Virus record (IMG/VR): IMGVR_UViG_3300009285_003700
Location: 1 to 47,238 of that record
Strand: one strand, 5' to 3'
DNA length: 47,238 bases
From: a virus
Below the pieces are notes generated by a model that was not told the DNA's origin, did no database searches, and saw only the letters and a program-made list of their open reading frames with translations. Within the stretch, counting starts at the first letter, position 1. The number at the start of each line of letters is the position of its first letter. A program made the position numbers and the translations under genes. This document shows, piece after piece, positions 38,663 through 47,238 of the stretch.

Positions 38663-39610
38663 TTAAGCTATCGGGGTCGTGATGAGGTACCCTGCTAATG
38701 CTGATACTAACTTGTCGTCCCTGTAATCGTCGCCAACTCTCACGAATGCTCCCCGGCGGTCTTCTTCGTTAGTCCCTCGTAATCTCTGGACGATCTTGTT
38801 TTTCCACTGATAGTTCAAGCCAAGTGTAATGTATTTTGGCCGTGGGTTCGGGTCAACGTAGGCTAACAGTGCGAAGTTACCCCAGATATAACCCATGTCA
38901 TCAGTCTGTCCTTCTGTAGCTGTGTTTTTTCCGGCCTTAGCTACAATAACTTCGTCCACTCCTAATATCCGCGCGATAATCTGCTCCGTGGTGACGCCGA
39001 CTTGTGAATACTTGATGCGCTCCAAGAAGTCAGGATGATCAACTATCTTGTCAAATATGCCTCGGCTAATTACTAACTTGTTGGGTTCCTTGAAAATATC
39101 AGCATGAATAGCAGTCTTACCTGTACGGATGTCGCCGATGGGATCTGAGTTTGAGTAATCACTCCAAAGAGAAGTGCCGGACAGTGTTACTTTATGGGCG
39201 GAAGCGTAAGATCCAGCCGTGGTCAACAGGGTAGTTAGTTCAACCTCGCGGTCAACCATTTGTAATTCTCTTACGTTCTCGGTCGCATCAGCAAATGGGT
39301 CATTACCAGTCTGAACGTTGTTGGCGACATCCTCGTCGGTCACAAACTCTTTCTTAGCGTGATCTTCGCAATAATACGTCAATCCAGTAGTTAGCGAGTG
39401 CTTAACCTCTTCGGAAGCGCCGCCAGCAGCACGGATACCATGATTTTTACTAGTGCGGAACCTGCCTTGGTCATAAACAAAATGTTGTCCGCTCTGTTTT
39501 GCCACTTTCAAAGTGGGAAATAACTTTTCTGCCACGTACTCATCATTCTCGTAGGCAATCGCTACGTTAGTAAGTATCGGGTCAACTCCTAAATATCTGT
39601 TAGTAGCCAT
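38663..39610 (-). CDS. Major capsid protein
   Basis: A 315-residue protein. It begins YLGVDPILTNVAIAYENDEY, has VAEKLFPTLKVAKQSG, then TYYCEDHAKKEFVTDEDV, and later LGVDEVIVAKAG and a hydrophobic end, a layout I know from HK97-fold coat proteins of the gpE type. Its position after the decoration protein and protease/scaffold genes, and its size, agree. It forms the icosahedral shell. No N-terminal scaffold domain is present, since a separate protease/scaffold gene exists. Confidence 0.82.
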   Translation of the reverse strand: MATNRYLGVDPILTNVAIAYENDEYVAEKLFPTLKVAKQSGQHFVYDQGRFRTSKNHGIRAAGGASEEVKHSLTTGLTYYCEDHAKKEFVTDEDVANNVQTGNDPFADATENVRELQMVDREVELTTLLTTAGSYASAHKVTLSGTSLWSDYSNSDPIGDIRTGKTAIHADIFKEPNKLVISRGIFDKIVDHPDFLERIKYSQVGVTTEQIIARILGVDEVIVAKAGKNTATEGQTDDMGYIWGNFALLAYVDPNPRPKYITLGLNYQWKNKIVQRLRGTNEEDRRGAFVRVGDDYRDDKLVSALAGYLITTPIA

Positions 39611-39619
39611 AGTAATAAA

Positions 39620-39991
39620 TTAAGCTTTGTGATGGAAGAAAGTTAATAAAATCTCAATTACGTCGTTATTGGCGCCAGCCGCTTCAAGAGCTACACCGCG
39701 AACAACATCACCTGCAGTTGTAGTGGTAACAGCTTTGCCTGTGGAGGTGGCGGTCACATAAGCACCTTTTGCAATAGCAGCAGATGCTGTAACTCGTACC
39801 GTACCAGCTACAGCCACCGGCACCGTATCGCCGGAAGTATTCGCTGTATCTTGATTACATACGCCATAAATCTTGTCTGTACCAGCCGTTGCTACGTCGA
39901 CCCCGGTTGAGGTCAGCTTAACGAAGCGGTTGGGCTGGATCACCGCATCTGATAATTCATTTTTTACTAATGTTGGATTTTCTTGTGCCAT
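39620..39991 (-). CDS. DUF2190-type capsid decoration protein
   Basis: A 123-residue Ala/Thr/Val-rich beta protein: NRFVKLTSTGVDVATAGTDK, YGVCNQDTANTSGDTVPVAV, and KGAYVTATSTGKAV, ending with E-I-L-L. This is the DUF2190 pattern of capsid-stabilising decoration proteins (usual size 105-125). It lies between the protease/scaffold and coat genes. The product would bind the outer shell. Confidence 0.82.
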   Translation of the reverse strand: MAQENPTLVKNELSDAVIQPNRFVKLTSTGVDVATAGTDKIYGVCNQDTANTSGDTVPVAVAGTVRVTASAAIAKGAYVTATSTGKAVTTTTAGDVVRGVALEAAGANNDVIEILLTFFHHKA

Positions 39992-40003
39992 AAGTTATTA
40001 ATC

Positions 40004-41431
40004 TTAATTAGAGTTTACTTCTTTTTGATATGCCTTGTAAAGAGCGGGGTTAGCGGCCTTAGCTTTCTTTAATGCCACCTTATATTGCACTTTGTCATCA
40101 GCCATGATTTTCTGGATAGCTTTTTCAAATTGCTGGGTGCTATTGCCGACATTGCTTTCATCATCGCCAATCTCTCGAAACATCTGAGCATCCGGGATAT
40201 TTTTCATTACTGCTTTAAACAGCTCAGCTTGCTTGTCGCTAAAAGACAAAATAAGCGTAGTTAAGTCATCTTTGCCAGCAGGTAGTACGCGTCCGCCTTC
40301 ACTACCCACGATATATCGCTGGGCTTTTTCACTAGCCTCGATGCTATGAAGTTTGCTCAATGCTTCTACACCCTGCTTGGCATTTGCTTTTAACTCTATT
40401 AATTCGGAGGCTTTAATCGCCACCGTTTTTTCTTTTCCTTTCACATTTTCATCTTCTTCGGTTTCAGTCTCCGTTTCTGTTTCAGAGTTATCCCCAGCCT
40501 TTTCATCTGTTTCAGTTTCTTCTTCTTCGTTTTCCCCATCTTCTGAACCCTTGACTACGCAAGTCATCTTGCCGTCCTTCATTGTTATCTTGCCGGTCTT
40601 GCCGCCCATTTTACATGCATCGCCTTCTTTGGCGAATATGTCCCTGTAAACCTTTTTTTGCTCATCATCATCATCAAACTCTTCCACGCTGATGCGGATA
40701 TAGGCTTGTTCGTCTTCGGTGAGAGTAGCTATATCCTTTGCTAAAATTGCTTCAAGTTTTTTGTTCATAGTTGAATTAGATTGAATCTTCGCTAATAATA
40801 TCATATCACCCCTACTGGCTGTCAAGTTATCTTTTGCGGTTATTGGCGCCAGCTCTTTAAACAACGGTCGATTGACCAGTCCGCCGCCAATCAAAACCCA
40901 GCCCATCTTTTCTCCCGTCTCCGGGTCGGTATAACTGGGACTGAATTCTGGCGAGAAGAATTTATATTGCTTTGCTTTTATTTTTTCCAGTCCTAACTTT
41001 GTCCACTCTACGGTTGCTTCCAGGAACTCCCCAACCCTTTCCAGGGCTGTCATCCATCCGGCCGCCTCGCCTCCATCGTGGTCAATGTCAATAGGCACGC
41101 CTTTGCGCACATCACTGTTAAAGTTAGCAATAATTTCATCTAGATCGGTGGCTGTTATTTCCAGTTTGCCTTGCTCATTCTTGACGTTCTCCGGCAAGTA
41201 AGGAGCCTCCCACAGTCCGATTGGCAGCACTTGAATTTTTGTAGGCGCCTTGCCGTCGCTACCCTCCACTAGGGGAATGAACGGTAATAGGCTTTCCTTG
41301 CCCTTGTGTGACTTATTGTATTGCGCCTGGCAAACAGCCCAAGCCGATTCCTTCTTTGTCCGACCAGCTTGTGGCTTGAAACCGGAGTCTTTGAGCAGCT
41401 TGTTCACGCAACGTTCTACTTCTTGTGGCAT
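40004..41431 (-). CDS. Mu I-like capsid protease fused to scaffold
   Basis: A 475-residue protein. About 60-205 matches the Mu gpI protease family: IQVLPIGLWEAPYLPENVKN, GVPIDIDHDGGEAAGWMTAL, YKFFSPEFSPSYTD and LIGGGLVNRPLFKELAPI. The C-terminal half (about 225-475) is very acidic, with a Glu/Thr-rich stretch (EEEETETDEKAG) and a coiled coil, as in scaffolds. An internal ATG (MNKKLEAILAKDI) could give a separate scaffold, as gpZ does in Mu. The N-terminal 50 residues (CVNKLLKDSG...AWAVCQAQYN) are a small helical motif seen in other phages. Confidence 0.84.
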   Translation of the reverse strand: MPQEVERCVNKLLKDSGFKPQAGRTKKESAWAVCQAQYNKSHKGKESLLPFIPLVEGSDGKAPTKIQVLPIGLWEAPYLPENVKNEQGKLEITATDLDEIIANFNSDVRKGVPIDIDHDGGEAAGWMTALERVGEFLEATVEWTKLGLEKIKAKQYKFFSPEFSPSYTDPETGEKMGWVLIGGGLVNRPLFKELAPITAKDNLTASRGDMILLAKIQSNSTMNKKLEAILAKDIATLTEDEQAYIRISVEEFDDDDEQKKVYRDIFAKEGDACKMGGKTGKITMKDGKMTCVVKGSEDGENEEEETETDEKAGDNSETETETETEEDENVKGKEKTVAIKASELIELKANAKQGVEALSKLHSIEASEKAQRYIVGSEGGRVLPAGKDDLTTLILSFSDKQAELFKAVMKNIPDAQMFREIGDDESNVGNSTQQFEKAIQKIMADDKVQYKVALKKAKAANPALYKAYQKEVNSN

Positions 41432-41437
41432 ATACTA

Positions 41438-42247
41438 CTAAAATACTATTTCCAGCAAGCAAAGACAATAGGGGTGGGCAGTTGGGGCATCTTTTGGGCC
41501 GACAATAGTCTGAAACGACTTGTCTATGGAAATGACCTCGTTATCCAACGGGGCGCAGATTGGGCAGACCTTGCCTTTAATCGCTCCACCATAGAGCCAG
41601 CGTTTCTTTTTTGCTCCCAGCTCGCGTCCTGCTGTCACTATGCCGCGCGCGTGCCCGTTAACTGTCTCCGTGCGGGCGATCATACGGGCTCGATTAGGAT
41701 CATCAATAACATCTATCATCCGGGCCGCCGATTCATCTATTGTGCGATGTTCCTTCAATGATGTTTTTAGGATCTGGTTAAGCCTGTCTTTAGTCGTCTG
41801 CGTTAGGCTATTAGCCAAATCCAGGCCGTGGCGGCTGATCTCTTTTTGAAAACGCAGCTCCTTGGACGTAAACCCCGTATTAATGCCAGACGACCGCTCC
41901 ATATTTTCTATACCTAAGTCATAGATGTCCCCAAGTGTTTCCGTGAATAAGACAGATAGCAGCAACTTCTCGCCATTCCAGTCAATGCTGCGCGTGAACT
42001 CCTGCGCTTTTACCAACTCTGCAGAAAATTCAAACCAATCAATCTGCATAAACAGGCGCTCGCTGGCTTCCCGAAAATACCGGCGCAGTTTTCTTTCCAT
42101 CCGGCCGCGCGCCGCAATCAGCCTGCGAAATGCGTCGCGGTCAATCTTATAATTGGGGTGAAATTCCTCTTTGGCCGTGATTACTTCCGACAGCTCATAG
42201 GAAACCTCAATCAGCCCCGACAATGTTTTGGAGTTTGGCGATGGCAT
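41438..42247 (-). CDS. MuF-like head morphogenesis protein
   Basis: A 269-residue protein. The ATG at 42247 is preferred over an upstream TTG. The C-terminal region has the MuF (SPP1 gp7) signature RARMIARTETVNGHARGIVT, then WLYGGAIKGKVCPICAPLDN and APTAHPYCLCLLEIVF (C-x-x-C ... H-x-x-C-x-C). It enters the procapsid with the portal in small numbers. The gene overlaps the portal gene by about 40 bases. No toxin domain is fused, as sometimes occurs in this family. Confidence 0.86.
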   Translation of the reverse strand: MPSPNSKTLSGLIEVSYELSEVITAKEEFHPNYKIDRDAFRRLIAARGRMERKLRRYFREASERLFMQIDWFEFSAELVKAQEFTRSIDWNGEKLLLSVLFTETLGDIYDLGIENMERSSGINTGFTSKELRFQKEISRHGLDLANSLTQTTKDRLNQILKTSLKEHRTIDESAARMIDVIDDPNRARMIARTETVNGHARGIVTAGRELGAKKKRWLYGGAIKGKVCPICAPLDNEVISIDKSFQTIVGPKDAPTAHPYCLCLLEIVF

Positions 42248-44129
42248 GATCAACTTTTTCCTTTATCCCCTTAATTGTCATCATTTTAACTTGGTCGTCT
42301 GCCCCAATCGCGTCAAGTTTTTTGTTGATATCGGTTTCTATCTTATCAATCCGGTCGTTCATCTTCTGCTGCTCCTTGATCAAGTCAAGTTGCATCTTAG
42401 CGTATTCCTCTTTACTGATAGCATCGCCCTTAGCTTTACGCTCCAGCACCTTTGCCTTCATCTGCAAACGCTTAGTCCGTAACTGGCTACGCAATCCCCT
42501 AACTTTGTCGCGGCGCTCCCTAGACAGTTGCTTTTTCTGTCGCGACTGCTCTTTGCGTTGCTGTTTATCCGCTTCAGATTGTTTCGAGCGGCCTTTTTTC
42601 CCTTTACCGGACGGCTTTGCTTTCTTTCTAGTGGACCAGTAAAGTTTTAGTGCCTCGCTAATCTTTGACCGATGCTCTTGCGCTAACGGCACGCCAGCAG
42701 CGCCAAACACAGTGGCTAGCACTCCTGTGAAGTTCATCCGCTCGCTGGCTTCTACCGGCTCCTCCTCTGGCTCTTCCTCAAATTCTAGTTCTTCAGTCGC
42801 CTCCATTGCCGTTTCCTGCGCCTCCATCGCCGCCTCGGCCTTCTCCAGTTCAGATAGAAAGACGTTAAACTCAATCTCCGCCCGCAGTCCTTCAGGCAGC
42901 TCTGGCAATCCCATCGAGTCACGCAAAAACTCCTCCAATGATTCATCTGGCGTGATGAGTCCGACTTGCACCATGCGCTGAATGGCAGCCGTTAAATTGG
43001 TGTAATCGGTCTGGCCGATTTTGGTGACGCGCAATTCCGGGTAGGCATCCTGGGGTCCGAAGTTAATATCAATGAGCCGCTTAATAGCATACTGGCTAAT
43101 AGTGGCTGCCACATAGTTGGCTACATACTGCAGCGATAGCAGGAACAGCGCACTCTGGTCCTTTGATAGCGCGAAACTGCCGCCAGCTCCCTGCCCTCCC
43201 AAATCCATAAACTGCGCCAGCACGTTAATCAAAATCTGGCGATTGTGGTGCTGGATAGTTTTACTGGGATCAATACGAGTACCGGCACCCATCTGCAAAA
43301 AGCCAAATTCCCATCCATCTTTCCATTTCAAGTAGCTCTCTTCGTTAGCGCGGATGTTTTTCAAGTATTCCTCGGCTTTATCTTCATCGCTCTTAGCCGC
43401 TCCGCTTGGCACCTTGACGTAAGGAATACCGATGCCCTGTCGCTCTACCGCCATTGCCTCAATCTGGTACAGTTTATCCTTAGTGAACCAGTTGCGGTAT
43501 GAACTGCGCATGATTGACTTGCCATACCAGTTATCGCCCTCTTTCTCATTGGTATAAATAATCAACTTTTCGATTGGTATGCTAGCCTCACCACCGGAGA
43601 GCGTCCACTGCGTAATGCCATTCTCTCCGTCGTTTGTTTCCCAGCGTTGGATAGTCTTAGGTAGGCGAGGAGCAAACTTACGCCAGCCTATCTTTCCATC
43701 TTCCCGCAGCTTATAGACGATCTCAAATACGTAATGCCCAAAATCAAGATAGTTGAGGCTATTGCGCAAAAATTCCTCCCAGGTATGCGACATGCCCCCA
43801 AACAGCTCTTCTTCGATAAAGTCAGCGTGTTTCTGGTATTTTTCATTTTTCTCTTCGCCCGGAACAACCGACCAGCTTGCACCCAATATCGGCAACTTCA
43901 TCGCCCACAGCGAAGCGCGCACAGTGGCGTCATTCCGCATCTTCTCGTAAATTTCCACGCCAGTAGTACCGGTTAAGTCGGTATTGTAATCAGCATCGGT
44001 GATATATCCGCCGGTGAGCAGCGTGCCGGTGCCGCCCAATTCCAACTTCGGCTGGGCCATTTGCTTAACCTTGTTTAAGTCCTCAACCTCATCTGTTTTC
44101 TTTTTCGCCATACGTTTCCAGTTTATCAT
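42207..44129 (-). CDS. Portal protein (Mu gp29/DUF935-like) with basic C-terminal extension
   Basis: A 640-residue protein. About 30-440 is DUF935-like portal: VEIYEKMRNDATVRASLWAM, ILGASWSVVPG, NSLNYLDFGHYVFEIVYK, GKSIMRSSYRNWFTKDKL and LINVLAQFMDLGGQGAGGSF. Residues about 520-640 add a strongly basic coiled coil (QQRKEQSRQKKQLSRERRDK, QLRTKRLQMKAKVLERKAKG), unusual for portals and possibly contacting DNA or MuF. The start overlaps the terminase stop (TAATG). It forms the dodecameric vertex for packaging. Confidence 0.88.
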   Translation of the reverse strand: MINWKRMAKKKTDEVEDLNKVKQMAQPKLELGGTGTLLTGGYITDADYNTDLTGTTGVEIYEKMRNDATVRASLWAMKLPILGASWSVVPGEEKNEKYQKHADFIEEELFGGMSHTWEEFLRNSLNYLDFGHYVFEIVYKLREDGKIGWRKFAPRLPKTIQRWETNDGENGITQWTLSGGEASIPIEKLIIYTNEKEGDNWYGKSIMRSSYRNWFTKDKLYQIEAMAVERQGIGIPYVKVPSGAAKSDEDKAEEYLKNIRANEESYLKWKDGWEFGFLQMGAGTRIDPSKTIQHHNRQILINVLAQFMDLGGQGAGGSFALSKDQSALFLLSLQYVANYVAATISQYAIKRLIDINFGPQDAYPELRVTKIGQTDYTNLTAAIQRMVQVGLITPDESLEEFLRDSMGLPELPEGLRAEIEFNVFLSELEKAEAAMEAQETAMEATEELEFEEEPEEEPVEASERMNFTGVLATVFGAAGVPLAQEHRSKISEALKLYWSTRKKAKPSGKGKKGRSKQSEADKQQRKEQSRQKKQLSRERRDKVRGLRSQLRTKRLQMKAKVLERKAKGDAISKEEYAKMQLDLIKEQQKMNDRIDKIETDINKKLDAIGADDQVKMMTIKGIKEKVDHAIAKLQNIVGAD

Positions 44130-45445
44130 TAAAATTCTTTATTACGCCAGCCCGCCGTATATGGCCTAGCCTTTTCAGACTTTTCCCTGTTCGGCGGAGA
44201 AAACGCGACAGACATATTGCGATAATAAGCAATAATGCAAGCATCCGCCTTGTCCGGGCTCTTGTAACCCCGCTTTTTATAATCTTTCTTGCTCTCCACC
44301 ACCCGCCGTCCCTTGTTATCCTGTTTCCATTGCCTAGTGGTTAACTGCATGAGCAAGTCTTGGTCAAGCGGCAATTCCGCCTCATCCAAGACTGTTAGTA
44401 AAGAAAACCAGGCTTCGGAAATAAGATTGGGATATAAATCTTTATTCAACGGTTCTCCTCCAAAATTCACCGGGATTACCGTATATTCTCGCTTAATCAT
44501 TTCATCCGTCACGCCGCCACCAACGCCGGTATCATCAATCTTAATTGGTAACCTCTTGTTGTTATCCACAAATAACTCCAACTTATCACAGATGGCTGTC
44601 GTTCTTTGTTTTGAATATTCCTCTAGCCCCAGTGTTTTCAACCCTTTAACCATATAGAGAACAGTCTTATCACTACCCATCCTGGCTACGTCTACGCCTA
44701 CCTCCACTGTTCCTTCCGCGTCAATCGTCCGGTTCATTGCTTCCATCACCCGGTCGCGCGGTATGATGCTAGACTCGTCCTGGCTGATCGGTTCGCCTAG
44801 CCACTTGTGGGCGTACTGCAATGGATTATTTAGCTTGTCGTTAGCTATTTCTAAGGCGATCTCGGGCGATAGTAGATTTTCCCGCTCTAGTACATCATAA
44901 TTGACCTGTTTAACGAACGTACGCGGCGGAGTGTGCATAACGTATCGGATATAAACCGGATCCAGTTCGGTGAAACGGTTGAAGGTAAAAATTAACTGGC
45001 TGCCTTCCTTGCGGATAGTGGGGGTTAGCACGTCCAGGCTATCCTCCGTCACCGCTTGCGCCTCTTCCACCCAGCAAATATCTATCCCTTCCATACTCTT
45101 AACCTGCTGGATGTCATGCCGCAATCCCTTAAAAAGAAACTCCGTACCGGTGAGGGCATTCACGATCGCCTCATTGCTGACCACGTAATCATAAAATCCA
45201 TATCGCTCAATGCTATCCTTTAGCAGTTTATGGACGCTATCCTTGATGGTTTTCTGCACTTCGCGCGTGCATAAGATGCGAAACTTCTTGCGCCTACCCC
45301 TAACTAGCAAGGCATCAGCCGTCTGGCGGCTTTTGCCAGAGTAGCGGCCTCCGTGGAAAACTATATTGCGCCAGGATGGATTGTAAAGTTCCCTGAATTC
45401 CGGTGGCGCTTTAACCTCTACTATCTTTTGTTCGGGGATCTCCAT
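44129..45445 (-). CDS. terL: Terminase large subunit (PBSX/Terminase_3 type)
   Basis: A 438-residue protein. The start at 45445 (MEIPEQKIVEVKAPPEF) is chosen for its AGAGGAG five bases upstream; the frame is open to 45493. Walker A is HGGRYSGKSRQT and Walker B IDICWVEEAQ. Nuclease acidic residues lie in VGVDVARMGSDKTVLY, KIDDTGVGGGVTDEM and SPDKADACIIAYY. This is the motor that cuts and packages DNA. The Terminase_3/PBSX group often packages by headful, which fits a circularly permuted map. Confidence 0.93.
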   Translation of the reverse strand: MEIPEQKIVEVKAPPEFRELYNPSWRNIVFHGGRYSGKSRQTADALLVRGRRKKFRILCTREVQKTIKDSVHKLLKDSIERYGFYDYVVSNEAIVNALTGTEFLFKGLRHDIQQVKSMEGIDICWVEEAQAVTEDSLDVLTPTIRKEGSQLIFTFNRFTELDPVYIRYVMHTPPRTFVKQVNYDVLERENLLSPEIALEIANDKLNNPLQYAHKWLGEPISQDESSIIPRDRVMEAMNRTIDAEGTVEVGVDVARMGSDKTVLYMVKGLKTLGLEEYSKQRTTAICDKLELFVDNNKRLPIKIDDTGVGGGVTDEMIKREYTVIPVNFGGEPLNKDLYPNLISEAWFSLLTVLDEAELPLDQDLLMQLTTRQWKQDNKGRRVVESKKDYKKRGYKSPDKADACIIAYYRNMSVAFSPPNREKSEKARPYTAGWRNKEF

Positions 45446-45839
45446 GTGGCTCCTCTCCAAAGAATTTAACCAACGCGAGCGGTGGAGTCTCATTGATCAG
45501 ACGATCCGGCAATTTGCCGTGCATAGAATCCATTAATTTATCCCAAGCCGATAAATCGCCTTTACGCGCTTTAAGTAGTAGCGCGAGTGTTACCCAGAAT
45601 TGCTGATCGTGCTTTTCTGCCTTACGCGTGAGGGGATTTTTTTCATCTGTCATCGTTTCCATTATCTCTCGCACTACCGTCTCTCGATTGCGTAAACCCT
45701 TTTTCCTTCCTTCCGGATTACCAGATTCGCCAGGTTTCCACCGATATTCCTCTGGTGGGATTATACCGCCATTTCCTGCATGTTCAGACGCCTGATCTAC
45801 GCTTGCTGGATTTTCTTGCTTTTTCATATCCACTATCAT
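45411..45839 (-). CDS. Putative terminase small subunit
   Basis: A 142-residue protein before terL, overlapping it by 35 bases. It contains EYRWKPGESGNPEGRKKGLR, the K-P-G-x-S-G-N-P-x-G-R-x-x-G motif of DUF5681 proteins, which are often encoded beside large terminases. A helical region follows (FWVTLALLLKARKGDLSAWD). It probably recognises the packaging start. The first 30 residues are disordered, and an internal Met at residue 5 is an alternative start. Confidence 0.7.
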   Translation of the reverse strand: MIVDMKKQENPASVDQASEHAGNGGIIPPEEYRWKPGESGNPEGRKKGLRNRETVVREIMETMTDEKNPLTRKAEKHDQQFWVTLALLLKARKGDLSAWDKLMDSMHGKLPDRLINETPPLALVKFFGEEPHGDPRTKDSRG

Positions 45840-45846
45840 ACAACTG

Positions 45847-46689
45847 TCACGGCTTTTCGACTAGTTTCATTCCGTATTCATTATCGCCTTGCGGCACGAC
45901 TATATCTTTACGCAAACGAAGGCGATTATTAGAGAATGGACGATAATTAACTTTATGCTGCCATCTACCCCATTTCTGCACTATTTTCGTTACATCTGGA
46001 TGTTGATGCCATAATGATAATGCCATCTCTTTACGTCCATCGAATTTATCATCTTGTTTATACAATTCATCGGTATTTCCTCCCTTCATTGACATCGTTA
46101 CTGTCTTCTCGCACAAAAACTGATAAAACAGCACCGTTACCCAACCATCTTTAAGCACGCGTAAAGACAAATCAGTATCCTCGTTATAGCGGCCGCGCCA
46201 TCGATAAGGCAGGTCATTTTTGATTAAAATGCATGAATACACCCTCGTGTTGAGGATAAACCTAGATTTTTTAGCTTTGCGGGCCGCCGCGAACATCACG
46301 TAATGCATGCCAGACAACGCTATGTTTTAATAGCGATCGGCAAAATCTTCAATTACCCGGAAACACACCCCATCCAGCACCTCGATTTTCTTATTCTGAT
46401 GCAATCTCCGGAACGAGCGTAAATTATCGTCTAGTATCCAATGGCGCTCATAGCCTTCATTAACCGCGTGCTCCCACACAAAGTTCCTCGCTGGTATACT
46501 ACCCTGCCCAAGATTGGAAAAAGGCAAGGTAATGATCTTGGCTGGATCAATGACGGCCGCGTAAGCCTCGTATTCTTGCGGCTCAACTACGATGCGGTAA
46601 GAAACATTCATCCGCTCTAAAGCCATGCTGGTCAGCCGGCGCTTCCACCTTCCTTTACTGATGATATAGATTGGATATTTAGATTTTAT
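45847..46689 (-). pseudogene. Decayed TAGT-like glycosyltransferase copy
   Basis: The frame reads YPIYIISKGRWKRRLTSMAL, RIVVEPQEYEAYAAVI, LPFSNLGQGSIPARNFVWEH and HWILDDNLRSFR. It is then broken by an in-frame TAA (46329-46327) after FADRY and goes on in the same frame as NIALSGMHYVMF, RYNEDTDLSL and MKGGNTDE. Only the stop interrupts the homology with the copy at 46679-47238. The N-terminus also lacks a standard start codon: the frame begins ATT ATA AAA inside the neighbour's stop region. GC is far higher than in the other copy. Products from 46626 and 46317 are possible but would be partial. Confidence 0.75.
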
Positions 46690-47238
46690 AATATGGTTGT
46701 TGCTTAAATTTTAACCAGATATTTGACGGTTTTATTCTCCATCTATTATTTTCTTTTTTCATGTTAAAATAGTTGGGATATTTTTTTATTAAATTTTCAC
46801 ATCTAATTAAACTTTTTTCTTCTGTATTCTCTGTATCAGTATTACCACCTTTCATTTTTCCTGTTGTTATTTTTTCTATTAAAATATGATTAAATAATAA
46901 AGTGCAATATTTTTTATATAAAATTTGTAGTGAAAAATCAGTATCTTCAACGATTCTATCATTAAAAAATAAATCTAAATTATTTCTTAATAACATACAG
47001 GAATATATTTGTTTATTTACGTCAATTTTATTCTTTTTAGAAAATGCGAATACTGTATGACATAATCCAGCTCCTCCAATATTATTAAAATATTGGATAT
47101 ACTGTTCTATTTCTATCAAAGCATTCTGGGCATTTATTATTATATTTTTATTATTTTCACGTTTCCTAAAATTTTTTATATTATCATCCATTTGCCAATG
47201 ATATAAAGATGATACAGAATGTTTTAAGCAAAAATTTC
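46679..47238 (-). CDS. TAGT-like glycosyltransferase, C-terminal part (cut by window edge)
   Basis: The frame is open from the window end (NFCLKHSVSSLYHWQMDDNI) to a TAA at 46681-46679. It has FRKRENNKNIIINAQNALIE, AGLCHTVFAFSKK, IYSCMLLRNN, RIVEDTDFSLQILY and KMKGGNTD, aligning along the decayed copy. The Met of MDDNIK is internal, not the start. The N-terminal part seems to be at 1-185. The region is very AT-rich, so this gene has a different history or selection from the late genes beside it. Confidence 0.72.
   Translation of the reverse strand, partial: NFCLKHSVSSLYHWQMDDNIKNFRKRENNKNIIINAQNALIEIEQYIQYFNNIGGAGLCHTVFAFSKKNKIDVNKQIYSCMLLRNNLDLFFNDRIVEDTDFSLQILYKKYCTLLFNHILIEKITTGKMKGGNTDTENTEEKSLIRCENLIKKYPNYFNMKKENNRWRIKPSNIWLKFKQQPYYKI

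Noticed and set aside
46327-46329. TAA read as a sense codon (alternative genetic code)
   Set aside because: TAA ends many well-supported genes here, including the terminase and recT, so it is a normal stop.

Overview
The window looks like nearly the whole genome of a tailed, siphovirus-type bacteriophage. The order terminase, portal, MuF, protease/scaffold, capsid, connectors, tail tube, frameshifted chaperone, tape measure, Dit, Tal, lysis is diagnostic. TAA, TAG and TGA all act as stops (many ATGA stop-start overlaps), so the code is table 11. The host cannot be named. The DnaD-like initiator and PBSX-type terminase resemble phages of Gram-positive bacteria, but the GC content is mixed and no host marker is present. 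No integrase or clear lysogeny repressor was seen, and there is no DNA polymerase, so replication would rely on the host.

Layout. 1-2085 (minus): start of a TAGT-type glycosyltransferase cut by the window edge, a ParB-like protein, a zinc protein and a DnaD-like initiator. 2086-2476: divergent control region with two promoters and two attenuator-like hairpins. 2477-13992 (plus): early genes. These are a RecT/Bet annealing protein with a PD-(D/E)XK nuclease, a structured RNA leader, a small lysis-like pair, a possible Tad2-like protein, a sugar-nucleotide epimerase, many tiny genes, an MT-A70 methylase, an HU-like protein and a DUF1064-type nuclease. 13996-46689 (minus): the late region, read right to left. 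It starts with a decayed TAGT copy and the terminase genes and ends with holin-like, XhlA-like and M23 lysis genes. 46679-47238: C-terminal part of another TAGT gene.

Three features stand out. (1) Four virion proteins carry Ser-Pro-Ser-X repeats, from about 110 to about 640 residues long, and the major tail protein ends in a short version. Two repeat proteins directly flank a seven-gene cassette of four glycosyltransferase-like proteins, two methyltransferases (one fused to a ParB-like domain) and a 30-residue membrane peptide. With the early epimerase this suggests a phage-encoded system that coats its own virion with modified glycans. (2) Neighbouring early genes share a repeated stop/start junction that encodes the same N-terminal peptide (M-T-K/T-N-I/T-E-G-E-K), as if genes were shuffled as cassettes. 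(3) Several intergenic stretches fold into strong paired structures, including one with an acceptor-stem plus T-arm shape.

The two window ends hold complementary halves of one TAGT gene, with about 8 bases missing between them, so the genome map is probably circular or circularly permuted.
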